Shown piece after piece: positions 35,835 through 45,446 of a stretch of 64,000 bases of DNA (positions are counted from its first letter, which is position 1; every line of letters begins with the position of its first letter). Source of the stretch: Chitinophagales bacterium. Its GTDB lineage: Bacteria; Bacteroidota; Bacteroidia; Chitinophagales; JADIYW01. The notes beneath the pieces were generated by a model. That model did no database searches and had not been told where the DNA came from. It saw only the letters and a program-made list of their open reading frames with translations. A program made the position numbers and the translations under genes. The DNA lies in the NCBI GenBank assembly GCA_023957235.1, contig JAMLHI010000006.1, forward strand, positions 170,938 to 234,937, written 5' to 3'.

Positions 35835-36608
35835 TTAATTGAATGTTTCAATGAATTCTTTTACTGCTTCTTCAATTCGATTGGAATGAGCTTCTATATG
35901 CTTGATAAACGCAGTGCCAATGATAGCTCCCTGTAAATATTTAGCAGCAATATTAAAAGTGGATTTATCTCTAATTCCAAATCCCACTAATGCCGGATTT
36001 TTTAACTGAAGATTTCTTACTTTCGAAAAATAATCCTTTTGATTGTCTTCAAAATCGACTTTCCCTCCGGTGATGGTATTGGTAGAGACAACATAAATAA
36101 ATCCTTCACTTTCTTTGTCTATCCATTGGATACGTTGTTCGGAAGTCTGAGGAGTGATTAAAAAGATATTAGATAAATTTTTTGATTTGAATTTTTCTTG
36201 ATAAGAATCTAAGTACTCTTCCATTGGTAAATCTGGAAGAATGATTCCATCAATTCCACAAGCTACTGCATCATCAATAAACCTATCAAAACCATATTGC
36301 ATAGGAGGATTGAGATAGCCCATTAAGACTAAAGGAATACTTACCTTTTTCCGTATGTCTTTTAATTGGGAAAATAAATAGGGAATGGTCATTCCGTTTT
36401 TTATTGCCACATTATTACTATGCTGAATAGCAGGTCCATCAGCTGTAGGGTCTGAAAATGGTATCCCTATTTCAACCATATCTACTCCTGCTGCTTCTAA
36501 AGCTATTAATATTTGGGGTAGGCTATCCAGATAAGGAAACCCTGCAGTAATAAATATGCTTAAGACATTCTCTTTTTTATCTAAAAATAACTTTTGTATT
36601 CTGTTCAT
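35835..36608 (-). CDS. trpA: Tryptophan synthase alpha chain
   Basis: Cleaves indole-3-glycerol phosphate to indole and glyceraldehyde 3-phosphate. It is a TIM barrel of 257 residues with catalytic Glu46 (VEIGIPFSDP) and Asp57 (TADGP), matching Glu49 and Asp60 of the Salmonella enzyme. GGKVDF replaces the usual GxR loop segment near 183, and GFGIRDK and GAIIGTAFIK form the phosphate site. It follows trpB by 27 bases and pairs with it in the alpha2-beta2 complex. The other trp genes are not here. Confidence 0.92.
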   Translation of the reverse strand: MNRIQKLFLDKKENVLSIFITAGFPYLDSLPQILIALEAAGVDMVEIGIPFSDPTADGPAIQHSNNVAIKNGMTIPYLFSQLKDIRKKVSIPLVLMGYLNPPMQYGFDRFIDDAVACGIDGIILPDLPMEEYLDSYQEKFKSKNLSNIFLITPQTSEQRIQWIDKESEGFIYVVSTNTITGGKVDFEDNQKDYFSKVRNLQLKNPALVGFGIRDKSTFNIAAKYLQGAIIGTAFIKHIEAHSNRIEEAVKEFIETFN

Positions 36609-36635
36609 GATATATGTTTAAAACCCAATCGTTTT

Positions 36636-37820
36636 TTATAAATTCTTAAACTCTCTGATATAGGTGTCCAAATCTTTATCACCTCTTCCAGATAAATTGA
36701 CTATTACAATTGAATCAGAAGGGGCGTTGAGCTCTTTTAATTTAGCCAATGCGTGTGCGGATTCCAAAGCTGGAATAATACCTTCTAATCTACTTAATTC
36801 CATGACAGAATCTAATGCTTCTTGGTCGGTCGCTGACATAAATTGAGCCCTTCCTGATTCAAATAACCATGCATGTATTGGGCCTATGCCTGGATAATCT
36901 AGGCCTGCGGAAATAGAATGGGGTTCTACAACCTGACCATCTAAAGTCTGCATAAACAAGGTTTTGCTACCATGTAACACACCTGGTTTTCCTAGTATTG
37001 TCGTTGCTGCAGACATCCCTGAATTAACTCCATGACCAGCTGCTTCTACCGCTACCAAATGAACATCTTTTTCATCTAAAAAATGATAAAAGGCACCAGC
37101 AGCATTGCTTCCTCCTCCCACACATGCTATAACGTAGTCAGGATTTTCTCTACCTTCCTTTTCTTGAAGTTGCCAACGAATTTCCTTGCTGATAATGGAT
37201 TGAAAACGAGCAACCATATCTGGGAAAGGGTGAGGTCCGACGACTGAGCCAATGATATAATGAGTGTCATCTGGATGACTTATCCAATCGCGCATTGCTT
37301 CATTTGTAGCATCTTTTAGCGTTTTACTACCACTGGTTGCTGGTCGAACTTCTGCACCCAACATACGCATACGCTTGACATTAGGTGCTTGTCTTTCAAT
37401 ATCGACTTCTCCCATATATACGATACACTTCATGTCCATCAAAGCACAAACTGTCGCTGTTGCAACCCCATGTTGGCCAGCTCCTGTTTCAGCAATGATG
37501 CGAGTCTTGCCCAATCTTTTAGCGAGCAATATTTGACCTATTGTATTATTGACTTTGTGAGCCCCAGTGTGGCACAAATCTTCACGTTTAAGATAGATTT
37601 TGTAACCGTATTTTTGAGATAATCTTTTTGCAAAATACAATGGAGTAGGCCTGCCAATATAATCTTTTAGTAAAGCATCCATTTCTTTAATAAAATCTTC
37701 ACTATTGATTATCTCTAAATAGTTACGTTGGAGATAATCGATATTTTGATGAAGCATTTCGGGGATATAAGCACCTCCATAAGGGCCATAAAATCCTCTT
37801 TTGTCAACTTGAAAAGCCAT
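36636..37820 (-). CDS. trpB: Tryptophan synthase beta chain
   Basis: A PLP enzyme that condenses indole with serine. It has 394 residues with Schiff-base Lys89 (HTGAHKVNN), the phosphate loop [10 protein letters not shown], and GLDYPGIGP, the pattern of the TrpB1 type that partners with TrpA. The opening [16 protein letters not shown] is standard. It is the first gene of a trpB-trpA pair. The transcript probably starts well upstream: -7-like elements lie at 37982-37989 and 37996-38003, which would give a leader of about 150 bases. Confidence 0.94.
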   Translation of the reverse strand: MAFQVDKRGFYGPYGGAYIPEMLHQNIDYLQRNYLEIINSEDFIKEMDALLKDYIGRPTPLYFAKRLSQKYGYKIYLKREDLCHTGAHKVNNTIGQILLAKRLGKTRIIAETGAGQHGVATATVCALMDMKCIVYMGEVDIERQAPNVKRMRMLGAEVRPATSGSKTLKDATNEAMRDWISHPDDTHYIIGSVVGPHPFPDMVARFQSIISKEIRWQLQEKEGRENPDYVIACVGGGSNAAGAFYHFLDEKDVHLVAVEAAGHGVNSGMSAATTILGKPGVLHGSKTLFMQTLDGQVVEPHSISAGLDYPGIGPIHAWLFESGRAQFMSATDQEALDSVMELSRLEGIIPALESAHALAKLKELNAPSDSIVIVNLSGRGDKDLDTYIREFKNL

Positions 37821-38269
37821 TTTCTACTCTTTGTATTTTATTATTTAGAGATTCTTATATTTTTTATCATGTTCAGAAATTTAATTAGCTACCCTAAATA
37901 TCTTATCATTTAATATGGTATTTTTTGTGGTAATTATTAGAAAACTCTCTAGAAGATTTTTATCAACATCTGTCATTAGCGCAAATTTACTCATTCAAAG
38001 ATATTTTTTTAAAGAATTTCTATTTCATTTATAAATCATCCAATCCTATTTTGATAATGTTTTGAAATATACTTTGATTATAATTGAATAAAATTTCATA
38101 TTTATTATTGAGGTTTAACCTTGATTGAAAAAAGCGAGTGCAATTCTATGTTTTGTTTACATTAACTTAACTTATTAAATTATTAACCTTTTTTAGGAAT
38201 TTTAAAAAAATGATACACTTTCAAATTATTTTTTTATAATTGTCGCTTCAATCTATTTTTTGAAATAAA
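37821..38269. other. Divergent intergenic region between trpB and pntAA (449 bases)
   Basis: No full gene is present. On the minus strand there are two exact TAnnTTTG elements (37982-37989 and 37996-38003), followed by a small frame of 22 codons (37908-37976, ATG to TAA) with no Trp codon. Near pntAA there is a cluster of TTAAC words (38162-38187). No riboswitch or attenuator was recognised. Confidence 0.4.
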
Positions 38270-39397
38270 ATGGTAATAAGTGTATTAAAAGAAACAAAGG
38301 AGCACGAAAGGAGAGTAGCTCTTACTCCTGATCTCATCAAGATGCTCATTAAGAAAGGGTTTGAGATAGTTGTCGAAAGTAAAGCAGGAGAAACTTCCTA
38401 TTATAAGGATGAAGATTATGTTGCAGCTGGAGCCAAGATTGTAGATAAATCTCAGGCATGTGCTTCTGATATAGTTTTGAAGGTAAATGCACCGACAATT
38501 CAAGAAATAGGATTAATGAGGGAGAATACTTGTTCTCTTTCACTTCTATATGGTTATACTCAACCAGAAGTATTAGATGCTTTTAACGCTAGGAAAATTT
38601 CATCATTTGGACTAGATGCTATCCCTAGGATTTCGCGAGCTCAAAAAATGGATGCCTTGAGCTCACAAGCCAACCTTGCTGGATATAAATCTGTGATTAT
38701 GGGAAGTAATGCTTTAGGAAAGATTTTCCCATTAATGATGACAGCTGCAGGTACTATTACTCCGGCAAAGGTGTTGATTTTTGGTGCAGGTGTTGCTGGT
38801 TTGCAAGCTATAGCTACCGCCCGCCGTTTAGGTGCTGTCGTTGAAGTAACAGATGTAAGACCTGAAACAAAAGAGCAAGTAGAATCTTTGGGAGGTCGAT
38901 TTTTAACCGTTGAAAGTGAAGGAGTTAAAATAGAAGGTGGATATGCTAAAGAGGTATCTAGCGAGTTTTTGGCTAAACAAAAGCAATTAATTGAAGATAA
39001 AATTAAAGATGCAGATTTAGTGATTACAACAGCTTTAGTAGTAGGAAAAAAATCACCTATTTTGATCACTAAGGAAATGGTCGGTTCTATGAAAAATGGT
39101 TCTGTTATTGTAGATATGGCAGTTGAATGGGGTGGAAATTGTGAGTTATCTCAGGTCAATCAGACCATCGTTAGTAATGGAGTGACCATTATCGGAGAAT
39201 CCAATCTGCCGTCTTTGTTACCTGTCAATGCTAGTCAATTGTATGCAACTAATATTAGTACTTTGCTTTTGCATTTGGCTAATAAAGATGGATATACCTT
39301 CAATTTGGAGGATGAAATCACTCAAGGATGTCTTATTACTTATGAAGGTAAGACTGTTCATGCTTTTACCAATCAGATTTTACAAAAAAACAATTAA
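38270..39397 (+). CDS. pntAA: NAD(P) transhydrogenase subunit alpha part 1 (NAD-binding domain)
   Basis: Soluble domain I of the proton-translocating transhydrogenase, which makes NADPH from NADH at the cost of the proton gradient. It has 375 residues with RRVALTPD at the start, RISRAQKMDALSSQAN around 123-138, and the NAD-binding Rossmann motif FGAGVAGLQAIATARRLGA. The alanine dehydrogenase/PNT fold is complete. It heads an operon with pntAB (10-base gap) and pntB, the three-subunit arrangement known from Rhodospirillum. Confidence 0.92.
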   Translation: MVISVLKETKEHERRVALTPDLIKMLIKKGFEIVVESKAGETSYYKDEDYVAAGAKIVDKSQACASDIVLKVNAPTIQEIGLMRENTCSLSLLYGYTQPEVLDAFNARKISSFGLDAIPRISRAQKMDALSSQANLAGYKSVIMGSNALGKIFPLMMTAAGTITPAKVLIFGAGVAGLQAIATARRLGAVVEVTDVRPETKEQVESLGGRFLTVESEGVKIEGGYAKEVSSEFLAKQKQLIEDKIKDADLVITTALVVGKKSPILITKEMVGSMKNGSVIVDMAVEWGGNCELSQVNQTIVSNGVTIIGESNLPSLLPVNASQLYATNISTLLLHLANKDGYTFNLEDEITQGCLITYEGKTVHAFTNQILQKNN

Positions 39398-39407
39398 AAT
39401 TCTAATT

Positions 39408-39695
39408 ATGACAATAGAAGTATTTATACCATTATTGACTGTACTTGCACTAGGTACATTCTTGGGTTTCGAATTAATTTCTAAGGTTCCTCCTACACTG
39501 CATACTCCATTAATGTCTGCTTCAAATGCAATTTCAGGTATTACAATTGTGGGAGCAATTATTGCATGTAATGAACTTGGTTATTCAACCATGAGTAAAT
39601 GGTTGGGTATATTAGCCTTGATATTAGCTACAGTCAACGTAGTGGGTGGTTATTCCGTAAGTGACAGAATGTTGAAAATGTTTAAGAAAAAATAA
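39408..39695 (+). CDS. pntAB: NAD(P) transhydrogenase subunit alpha part 2 (membrane)
   Basis: A 95-residue membrane subunit corresponding to the C-terminal helices of E. coli PntA. The start is ATG 39408 (MTIEVFIPLL); the same frame is open further upstream into pntAA, but that part is a shadow. There are three hydrophobic helices, with the family segment TPLMSASNAISGI that helps form the proton channel. The gap to pntAA is 10 bases and to pntB 17 bases. Confidence 0.9.
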   Translation: MTIEVFIPLLTVLALGTFLGFELISKVPPTLHTPLMSASNAISGITIVGAIIACNELGYSTMSKWLGILALILATVNVVGGYSVSDRMLKMFKKK

Positions 39696-39712
39696 TCTAA
39701 TATCTCTATCCA

Positions 39713-41110
39713 ATGAAATTGTATATCGAAATAGCATATTTAATATCCTCTATACTATTTATTGTAGGAATTAAAATGCTTAATAAAACACAAACAGCCC
39801 GTAAAGGGAATTTTGTTTCAGCTATAGGAATGTTTATAGCCATATTAGCTACAGTTGTACAAGTTAGAGCTATTACTCTAATAGATATTTTTGCTGGTAT
39901 TCTTATTGGATCTATTATAGGTTTATATTTTGCATATAAAGTAAAAATGACCCAAATTCCAGAAATGGTTGCTGTCTTTAATGGTTTTGGAGGTTTGGCT
40001 TCTCTAGCGATTGCGCTTTCTGACTATTGGCTCAATACTCAGGAAGGACTAATGGCTGGCTATAGTGATTTGATTGTGCCCATCTCTGTCATATTGAGTA
40101 TTTTTATCGGAGGTATCACATTTACTGGTTCTATGATAGCCTATTTAAAGTTAAATGGTAAAATTTCAGGTCGAGCCATTGTCTTTTCGGGTCAGCATCC
40201 TTTGAATTTGGCATTAATTATTTTATCTATAGTATTGTCTGTATTTGTAGTTATTAATACCAGTGATCCAATATATATTTTATTGATTTCTCTCCTTTCC
40301 CTAGTTTTAGGTGTGCTTTTGGTGATTCCAATCGGTGGAGCTGATATGCCAGTAGTGATTTCGCTTCTGAATTCATACTCTGGTATGGCAGCATGTGCTA
40401 CTGGATTTGTATTGAGCAACAACGTATTGATTATTTCTGGTGCTCTGGTAGGTGCTTCTGGTATTGTCTTGACGCAAATTATGTGTAAAGCGATGAATCG
40501 TTCTTTAATGAATGTTTTGTTGGGAGGATTTGGACAGACTGCTGGTTCTGCTGGTTCAGTAGATGGAGGTAGTGATATTGTTGTAAAAGAAGTAGGAGTG
40601 GAAGAAGCAGCACAGATTTTTGATTCAGTGTCTTCATTAATTATTGTTCCAGGATACGGTATGGCAGTTGCTCAAGCTCAACATGCTATTCGAGAAATGT
40701 ATGAAATTTGTGAGAAGAAAAATATAAATGTTCGTTTTGCAATTCACCCTGTAGCTGGAAGGATGCCAGGTCACATGAATGTGTTATTAGCTGAAGCTAA
40801 TATTCCTTATGATAAGCTGATTGAAATGGAATTGATTAACGATGATTTTTCAAATACAGATTTAGTATTTATCGTAGGAGCAAATGACGTTGTTAACCCT
40901 GCTGCCAAAACCAACCCTAATAGTCCAATATTTGGTATGCCAGTTTTAAACGTTGAAAAAGCACAAACGGTAATTGTTTCAAAACGAGGAATGGCTCCAG
41001 GATATGCCGGTATTGAGAATGAATTATTTGGAGCAGACAACTGTTTGATGTTGTTTGGAGATGCTAAACAATCGATCACAAAATTGGTCAATGAATTGAA
41101 AGAATTGTAA
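39713..41110 (+). CDS. pntB: NAD(P) transhydrogenase subunit beta
   Basis: A 465-residue subunit with about eight to nine membrane helices (domain II), then the NADP-binding domain III. Landmarks are GSMIAYLKLNGKI and the NADP site VPGYGMAVAQAQHA, followed by HPVAGRMPGHMNVLLAEA and VGANDVVNPAAKT. The protein is complete. It is the last gene of the operon and is followed by a strong hairpin terminator. Together the three subunits supply NADPH for biosynthesis. Confidence 0.94.
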   Translation: MKLYIEIAYLISSILFIVGIKMLNKTQTARKGNFVSAIGMFIAILATVVQVRAITLIDIFAGILIGSIIGLYFAYKVKMTQIPEMVAVFNGFGGLASLAIALSDYWLNTQEGLMAGYSDLIVPISVILSIFIGGITFTGSMIAYLKLNGKISGRAIVFSGQHPLNLALIILSIVLSVFVVINTSDPIYILLISLLSLVLGVLLVIPIGGADMPVVISLLNSYSGMAACATGFVLSNNVLIISGALVGASGIVLTQIMCKAMNRSLMNVLLGGFGQTAGSAGSVDGGSDIVVKEVGVEEAAQIFDSVSSLIIVPGYGMAVAQAQHAIREMYEICEKKNINVRFAIHPVAGRMPGHMNVLLAEANIPYDKLIEMELINDDFSNTDLVFIVGANDVVNPAAKTNPNSPIFGMPVLNVEKAQTVIVSKRGMAPGYAGIENELFGADNCLMLFGDAKQSITKLVNELKEL

Positions 41111-41131
41111 ATTTTAAATTCAATAATTTTT

Positions 41132-41163
41132 AAAAGACCATTATTCTGTAATGGTCTTTTTTT
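41132..41163 (+). terminator. Rho-independent terminator of the pnt operon
   Basis: A perfect 12-bp stem (AAAAGACCATTA at 41132-41143 with 41149-41160), a 5-base loop, then more T. It starts 22 bases past the pntB stop. The stem is symmetrical, so it could also act on minus-strand transcripts. Confidence 0.85.
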
Positions 41164-41233
41164 ATAAAGATAAGCGTTGTGTATTGAATGAAAGATGCTG
41201 ATATATAAGAAGTTATCTGTAGTTGTTCAAGTA

Positions 41234-41815
41234 TTAATGTACCCTGTCACCCCTGATATCTAGAGATTGAATGATATCGGCTTCATGGTTTAACCATTCT
41301 TCCCATCTGGATTTGACTTTTGCTTTATCCAAATATTTGTTGGCAATATCTAGAAACATCGTATAATGTTGTGCCTCAGCAATCATTAGTTTTCTATAAA
41401 AATCTTTTAATGAAGTATCTGAAATTCCTTCGGATAACAATCTAAATCTCTCACATGAACGTGCTTCAATCAAAGCAGACATTAACATTTTGTCTAAAAA
41501 TCTATCTTCACTTTTCCCACCTTTAATGGCAAATTTGGATAACAGATTCACATATTCATCTTTTCTCTGAAAACCTAAATGAAGATTTCTCTTTTTCAAT
41601 TCTGCTAATACCATTCTGAAGTGTGCCCATTCTTCTGATACAACAGGAGTTAGACGCTCTACTAAATAATCTTTATCAGGGTATAATTGGATGAGTGCTA
41701 TGCAAGTAGATGCCGCTTTTTGTTCGCAATAGGCATGATCTGTTAATATTTCTTCTATACTTTTTTCAGCAAGATTGACCCATCTAGGATCAGTAGGAAG
41801 TTTTAATCCAAGCAT
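41234..41815 (-). CDS. miaE: tRNA 2-methylthio-N6-isopentenyladenosine hydroxylase
   Basis: A ferritin-like di-iron monooxygenase that hydroxylates the isopentenyl group of ms2i6A at position 37 of tRNA. It has 193 residues with iron ligands Glu31 (YCEQKAA), Glu62 and His65 (EEWAHF), Glu117 (EARSCERF), and Glu147 and His150 (AEAQHY). The EEWAHFRMVLAELKKRN segment is characteristic of MiaE. It stands alone, convergent with the pnt operon. Family assignment is strong; the exact modification depends on the presence of miaA and miaB elsewhere. Confidence 0.88.
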   Translation of the reverse strand: MLGLKLPTDPRWVNLAEKSIEEILTDHAYCEQKAASTCIALIQLYPDKDYLVERLTPVVSEEWAHFRMVLAELKKRNLHLGFQRKDEYVNLLSKFAIKGGKSEDRFLDKMLMSALIEARSCERFRLLSEGISDTSLKDFYRKLMIAEAQHYTMFLDIANKYLDKAKVKSRWEEWLNHEADIIQSLDIRGDRVH

Positions 41816-42371
41816 TATCTAAATAAATATAGATGTAAAATTAGCCATTTTTATCACTATTAGACTTTCTATAGGAGTGTATCATTGAAAGTTTTGAGTA
41901 CTTAATGAATATGCTTTACATAATTTTACAAAGAAACTATTTTGCTACATAATCTATCATCTAGGTAGTTTTAGTTCTATATCAATTTTTTTGAAGTATT
42001 TTACCCTTCTATTTGTATAAAATTTATCCTTTTATATAAGTTCTTTTGTTGTATTTGCTATAATTTAGTTAGAACCTAAACAGGGTCATTATTTCATTCA
42101 TTACTAAGTTGATTTTTTATCTATTTTTTTTTAGAATTCCTAGACGAGTCATTCCTCTATATGGCCAAATTGGAATTATTTGGTTGAATATTTCAAGTCA
42201 ACTACAACTGCTTCTTGTATATTCTTTTAATCTCCTTCAATTATCTGTTTGAATTTTTCGAAAGGAGTATTATTTTTCAAATTATTACCTTCCAGAATGT
42301 GGCATTATTTTCAATAAATGATTACTTTACAGATAGATAAGTAGTAAGTCTTATTTTATTATATTTAGTGT
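41816..42371. other. Intergenic stretch, 556 bases, no gene seen
   Basis: Divergent region between miaE and a lipoprotein gene. It is AT-rich with many stop codons in all frames. I found no clear promoter, hairpin or RNA gene. Confidence 0.45.
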
Positions 42372-43430
42372 ATGAAAAATATTTATTATATCTTTTTGCT
42401 TTTTACGACTTTGTCATGTAAAAAGGAGGCAAGTAAAAACTTTGATGAAAATATCTCTGTTAGAATTACCAAAGTAGAACAAACTATTAGCCCTAATACT
42501 TTTCCATTTAAGAATTTTGTTTTTGACCATGTCAGTTATGTGTATGATGGGAATACCATTCAATCTATTTTGATTGAAGAAGAAAATGCAGATAAAATGT
42601 CTATTGATATTACTTTAGAAAAAAATAATTATATCCTTTCTTTTCCTAATCATATTCGATTGTCAGATCCTTTGACTAATACTATTGCCTTAAAATCATT
42701 GAAAATTGTTCCTTTTGAGAACTCTTTAAGGTGGATTTCTAATGAATATGCAGTAATAAATCCCATAACTTCTGAAACATCTATTAAAAATAGGACGCTT
42801 ACCTATGAATATAATGAATCAAGAATTTTTTCACAGTTAAAAAGTGTTTTTAATGGTGGAGATGGGGCTTATTTATGGGATGGCGAAGGACAAAGCCTAA
42901 AAATTAAAGAGATGAATGGAGATTTGGTATCTAAATATTCAATTTCTAACCGTCAGGCGATGTTTTCTAAAGATATTAAAAGTGGTGAAGACTTAGAAGT
43001 GTCGTTGACTTATGAATATGTTCCTGAAATTCCAGATGGATTAGTAAATATTGTCAATCAAGCAATTATGGGTATTTATAATCTAGGTTTTGAAGATTAT
43101 TATTTTACTTGGCCATATCATTTGAATAAGGATAATCATATCAATTTGGCTCAAAATTTTTCGATTGGAAATGGAACTCATCCATATATTTTTGCAGACT
43201 GGATATTAGGATTTGGATTTCCTCAATTTAAGTTTTTTCCAACTTCTCAAAATCGTTTGATTTCTTCAAAGCATTTAAAAGGTAAAGTTTTTAGTGGTTT
43301 GGATGCTGTAGATTCAAGTTTAGTTTATAATAAGATAGATTCAATTGTCAGCTATCCTTATCAGTTTGATAGTATTCAGCAGTATATTGAAATATCGGGT
43401 TTAAAGATTTATTATAAGATTATAAAGTGA
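42372..43430 (+). CDS. Predicted lipoprotein of unknown function (352 aa)
   Basis: The family is not recognised. The N-terminus (MKNIYYIFLLFTTLSCKK) is a lipoprotein signal with Cys16 as the acylated residue, followed by a charged segment, so it is probably anchored in the outer or inner membrane facing the periplasm. The rest is mixed alpha/beta with repeated beta-strand patterns (LTYEYNESRIFSQL, VSLTYEYVPEIPDG) and no catalytic motif. The preceding 556-base gap suggests its own promoter. It is followed after about 100 bases by an acyl-CoA synthetase gene, but linkage is uncertain. Confidence 0.7.
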   Translation: MKNIYYIFLLFTTLSCKKEASKNFDENISVRITKVEQTISPNTFPFKNFVFDHVSYVYDGNTIQSILIEEENADKMSIDITLEKNNYILSFPNHIRLSDPLTNTIALKSLKIVPFENSLRWISNEYAVINPITSETSIKNRTLTYEYNESRIFSQLKSVFNGGDGAYLWDGEGQSLKIKEMNGDLVSKYSISNRQAMFSKDIKSGEDLEVSLTYEYVPEIPDGLVNIVNQAIMGIYNLGFEDYYFTWPYHLNKDNHINLAQNFSIGNGTHPYIFADWILGFGFPQFKFFPTSQNRLISSKHLKGKVFSGLDAVDSSLVYNKIDSIVSYPYQFDSIQQYIEISGLKIYYKIIK

Positions 43431-43528
43431 TAAATATATTAATATCTATGGATTTCAATTGAAATCAGTATGACTAGTTTTTCTATCAAACATAACATTT
43501 GTATATTGAGCTTTATAAATTTTATAGC

Positions 43529-45352
43529 GTGTCAATATTTAATTCTGATAAAGATTATAAATTAAGTTTATTTGATTTTGTTCCTACTATTATCAAGACA
43601 CTACCACAAAAGATTCCCCATCTTATTTTAGGGGGTATTCCTGCTTTAATTCAAAAAGATAGCGATGAACAATCTATTGGCAAGGTGTTAGAAACTAATG
43701 CCATAAAATTCAAAAGCCGGCCAGCAATTTATTTTGAAAATCAAGTTTGGACACATCGTCAATTCAATGAAATCTCCAATCAGTATGCCCATCTATTTCA
43801 TCATTATGGTGTCAAAAAAGGACAAGTTGTGGCTGTGTTTTTAGAGAATAGACCAGAAGTGCTTTTTGCTGTAGCTGCATTGGCCAAAATTGGAGCTATA
43901 GCATCTTTAATCAATTCCAATCAACGCTCACAGATATTGAGACATAGTATTGATCAAAAAAATGATGGTTTTTATTTCATTGGTAATGAATTAAGAGAAG
44001 CTTTTGAAGAAATAAGAAATTCACTGACTACTTCAAGTGGTTATCAAGTTTGTTTTGGTGTAGCAGATGGTAAAAAGTATTCATTTTCAGATGATTATAT
44101 TTCTGTGACCAAGGTATTAGATAAATTTCCTAAATCCAACTTTCCCGGTGTTCAAAACATCCTTTCTGGAACACCATTTGCTTTTATCTTCACTTCTGGC
44201 ACTACTGGTATGCCTAAGGCATCTATTCAAGTTCATAGAAAATGGATTTCTTGTATGTATTGGTTTGGTAAGGTCAATCTAGGCTTGGAGAAAGAAGATG
44301 TCCTTTATATTAGTATTCCATTTTATCATTCAAATGCTTTACTAATTGGGTGGTCAAGTGCGGCAATCAGCGGTGCTGCTATGGCAATTAGAAGAAAGTT
44401 TTCAGTGAATGAGTTTTGGAAAGATGCCATTAAATTTCAGGCTACTGCTTTTATTTATATAGGAGATATTTGTAGGTATCTTTATAATGCTCCTGCTAGT
44501 CAATATGATACAGCTCATCAGGTCAAAAAAATTGTTGGTAATGGGTTGAGACCTGATATTTGGAAGCAATTTAAAGAGCGTTTTGGTATTGAAGAAGTTT
44601 ATGAGTTTTATGCATCTTCCGAAGGCAATATGACATTCACTAATACATTGAATCTAGATAATACTGTTGGTTGGTGTGCGACTAAATTTGAAATAGTTGA
44701 ATATGACCGAGAGCAAGGTGAACCAGTTTTAGATAGTAAGGGATATTTTAAAAAGGTCAAATGGGGAGATGTCGGTTTAATGATTTTTGAAATTTCTGAA
44801 AAATATCCTTTCCCTGGATATATTAATAAAGAAGATAATTATAAGAAAGTTTTCAAAAACGTATTCCAAAAAGGAGATATGTGGTTCAATACTGGTGACA
44901 TTATGAGAAATATTGGTTTTCTGCACGCTCAGTTTGTCGATAGAGAAGGTGATACTTTCAGATGGAAAGGAGAGAATGTTTCAACTGCAGAAGTAGAGGA
45001 GGTTTTAAATGCTTATTATTCAATTGATTGCTGTACGGTATATGGAGTGAATATTCCTCATTCTGATGGCAAAGCTGGAATGGCTGCTATAAAAATTAAA
45101 GCGGGAGAAAAGCTGGATTGGGAAGATTTTAATCATTATTTACAAAGCCAGTTGCCTTCTTATGCTATCCCTGTTTTTGTCAGACTTGTCAATCATTTTG
45201 AATACACATCTACTTATAAGATTGTAAAAAATGAGTTGAAAAAAGAAGGATTTCACCAAGCAAAAGAAGTATGGTTGAAAAAGTCTAAGAATAGTGCTTA
45301 TCATCAATTGACTGCCACAGAATTGAAAAAGATTGAAGAGGAGGGAATTTGA
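43529..45352 (+). CDS. Long/very-long-chain acyl-CoA synthetase (FATP/FadD-like)
   Basis: An ANL-superfamily AMP-forming ligase that activates fatty acids to acyl-CoA. I prefer GTG 43529 (MSIFNSDKDYKL); a TTG ten codons earlier is possible and there is no ATG. The product has about 607 residues. The phosphate-binding loop FTSGTTGMPKAS, YEFYASSEGNMTFTN (the FATP version of the adenine motif), NTGDIM with the ribose-binding Asp, and DRxGDTFRWKGENVST (hinge) are all visible. The FATP-like ASSEGN motif points to the very-long-chain/transport branch. It would feed acyl-CoA to fadI/fadJ-type beta-oxidation. Confidence 0.85.
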   Translation: MSIFNSDKDYKLSLFDFVPTIIKTLPQKIPHLILGGIPALIQKDSDEQSIGKVLETNAIKFKSRPAIYFENQVWTHRQFNEISNQYAHLFHHYGVKKGQVVAVFLENRPEVLFAVAALAKIGAIASLINSNQRSQILRHSIDQKNDGFYFIGNELREAFEEIRNSLTTSSGYQVCFGVADGKKYSFSDDYISVTKVLDKFPKSNFPGVQNILSGTPFAFIFTSGTTGMPKASIQVHRKWISCMYWFGKVNLGLEKEDVLYISIPFYHSNALLIGWSSAAISGAAMAIRRKFSVNEFWKDAIKFQATAFIYIGDICRYLYNAPASQYDTAHQVKKIVGNGLRPDIWKQFKERFGIEEVYEFYASSEGNMTFTNTLNLDNTVGWCATKFEIVEYDREQGEPVLDSKGYFKKVKWGDVGLMIFEISEKYPFPGYINKEDNYKKVFKNVFQKGDMWFNTGDIMRNIGFLHAQFVDREGDTFRWKGENVSTAEVEEVLNAYYSIDCCTVYGVNIPHSDGKAGMAAIKIKAGEKLDWEDFNHYLQSQLPSYAIPVFVRLVNHFEYTSTYKIVKNELKKEGFHQAKEVWLKKSKNSAYHQLTATELKKIEEEGI

Positions 45353-45392
45353 TATTATTATATTTTTACAAAGGATTAACAGTGTAGAAGAA

Positions 45393-45423
45393 TTTGAAAA
45401 ATTATTTGTTTCACTTAGCTTTG
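45393..45423 (+). promoter_or_regulatory. Promoter of the YebC-family gene
   Basis: TTTG (45393-45396), a 19-base spacer, and TAGCTTTG (45416-45423), a full match to the Bacteroidota -33/-7 consensus. It ends 23 bases before the ATG. Confidence 0.65.
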
Positions 45424-45446
45424 TGATTTAAATTTTTGATTAGTTT

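Noticed and set aside
38162..38187. TTAAC cluster upstream of pntAA as a second site for the response regulator
   Set aside because: Spacing is irregular (5, then 16 bases) and does not match the 10-bp tandem at 7221-7240.
39228..39695. A 155-codon frame covering the end of pntAA and all of pntAB, as if a fusion or frameshift
   Set aside because: The first 60 codons are an out-of-frame shadow of pntAA. The three-gene split of the transhydrogenase is known in other bacteria, so no damage needs to be assumed.
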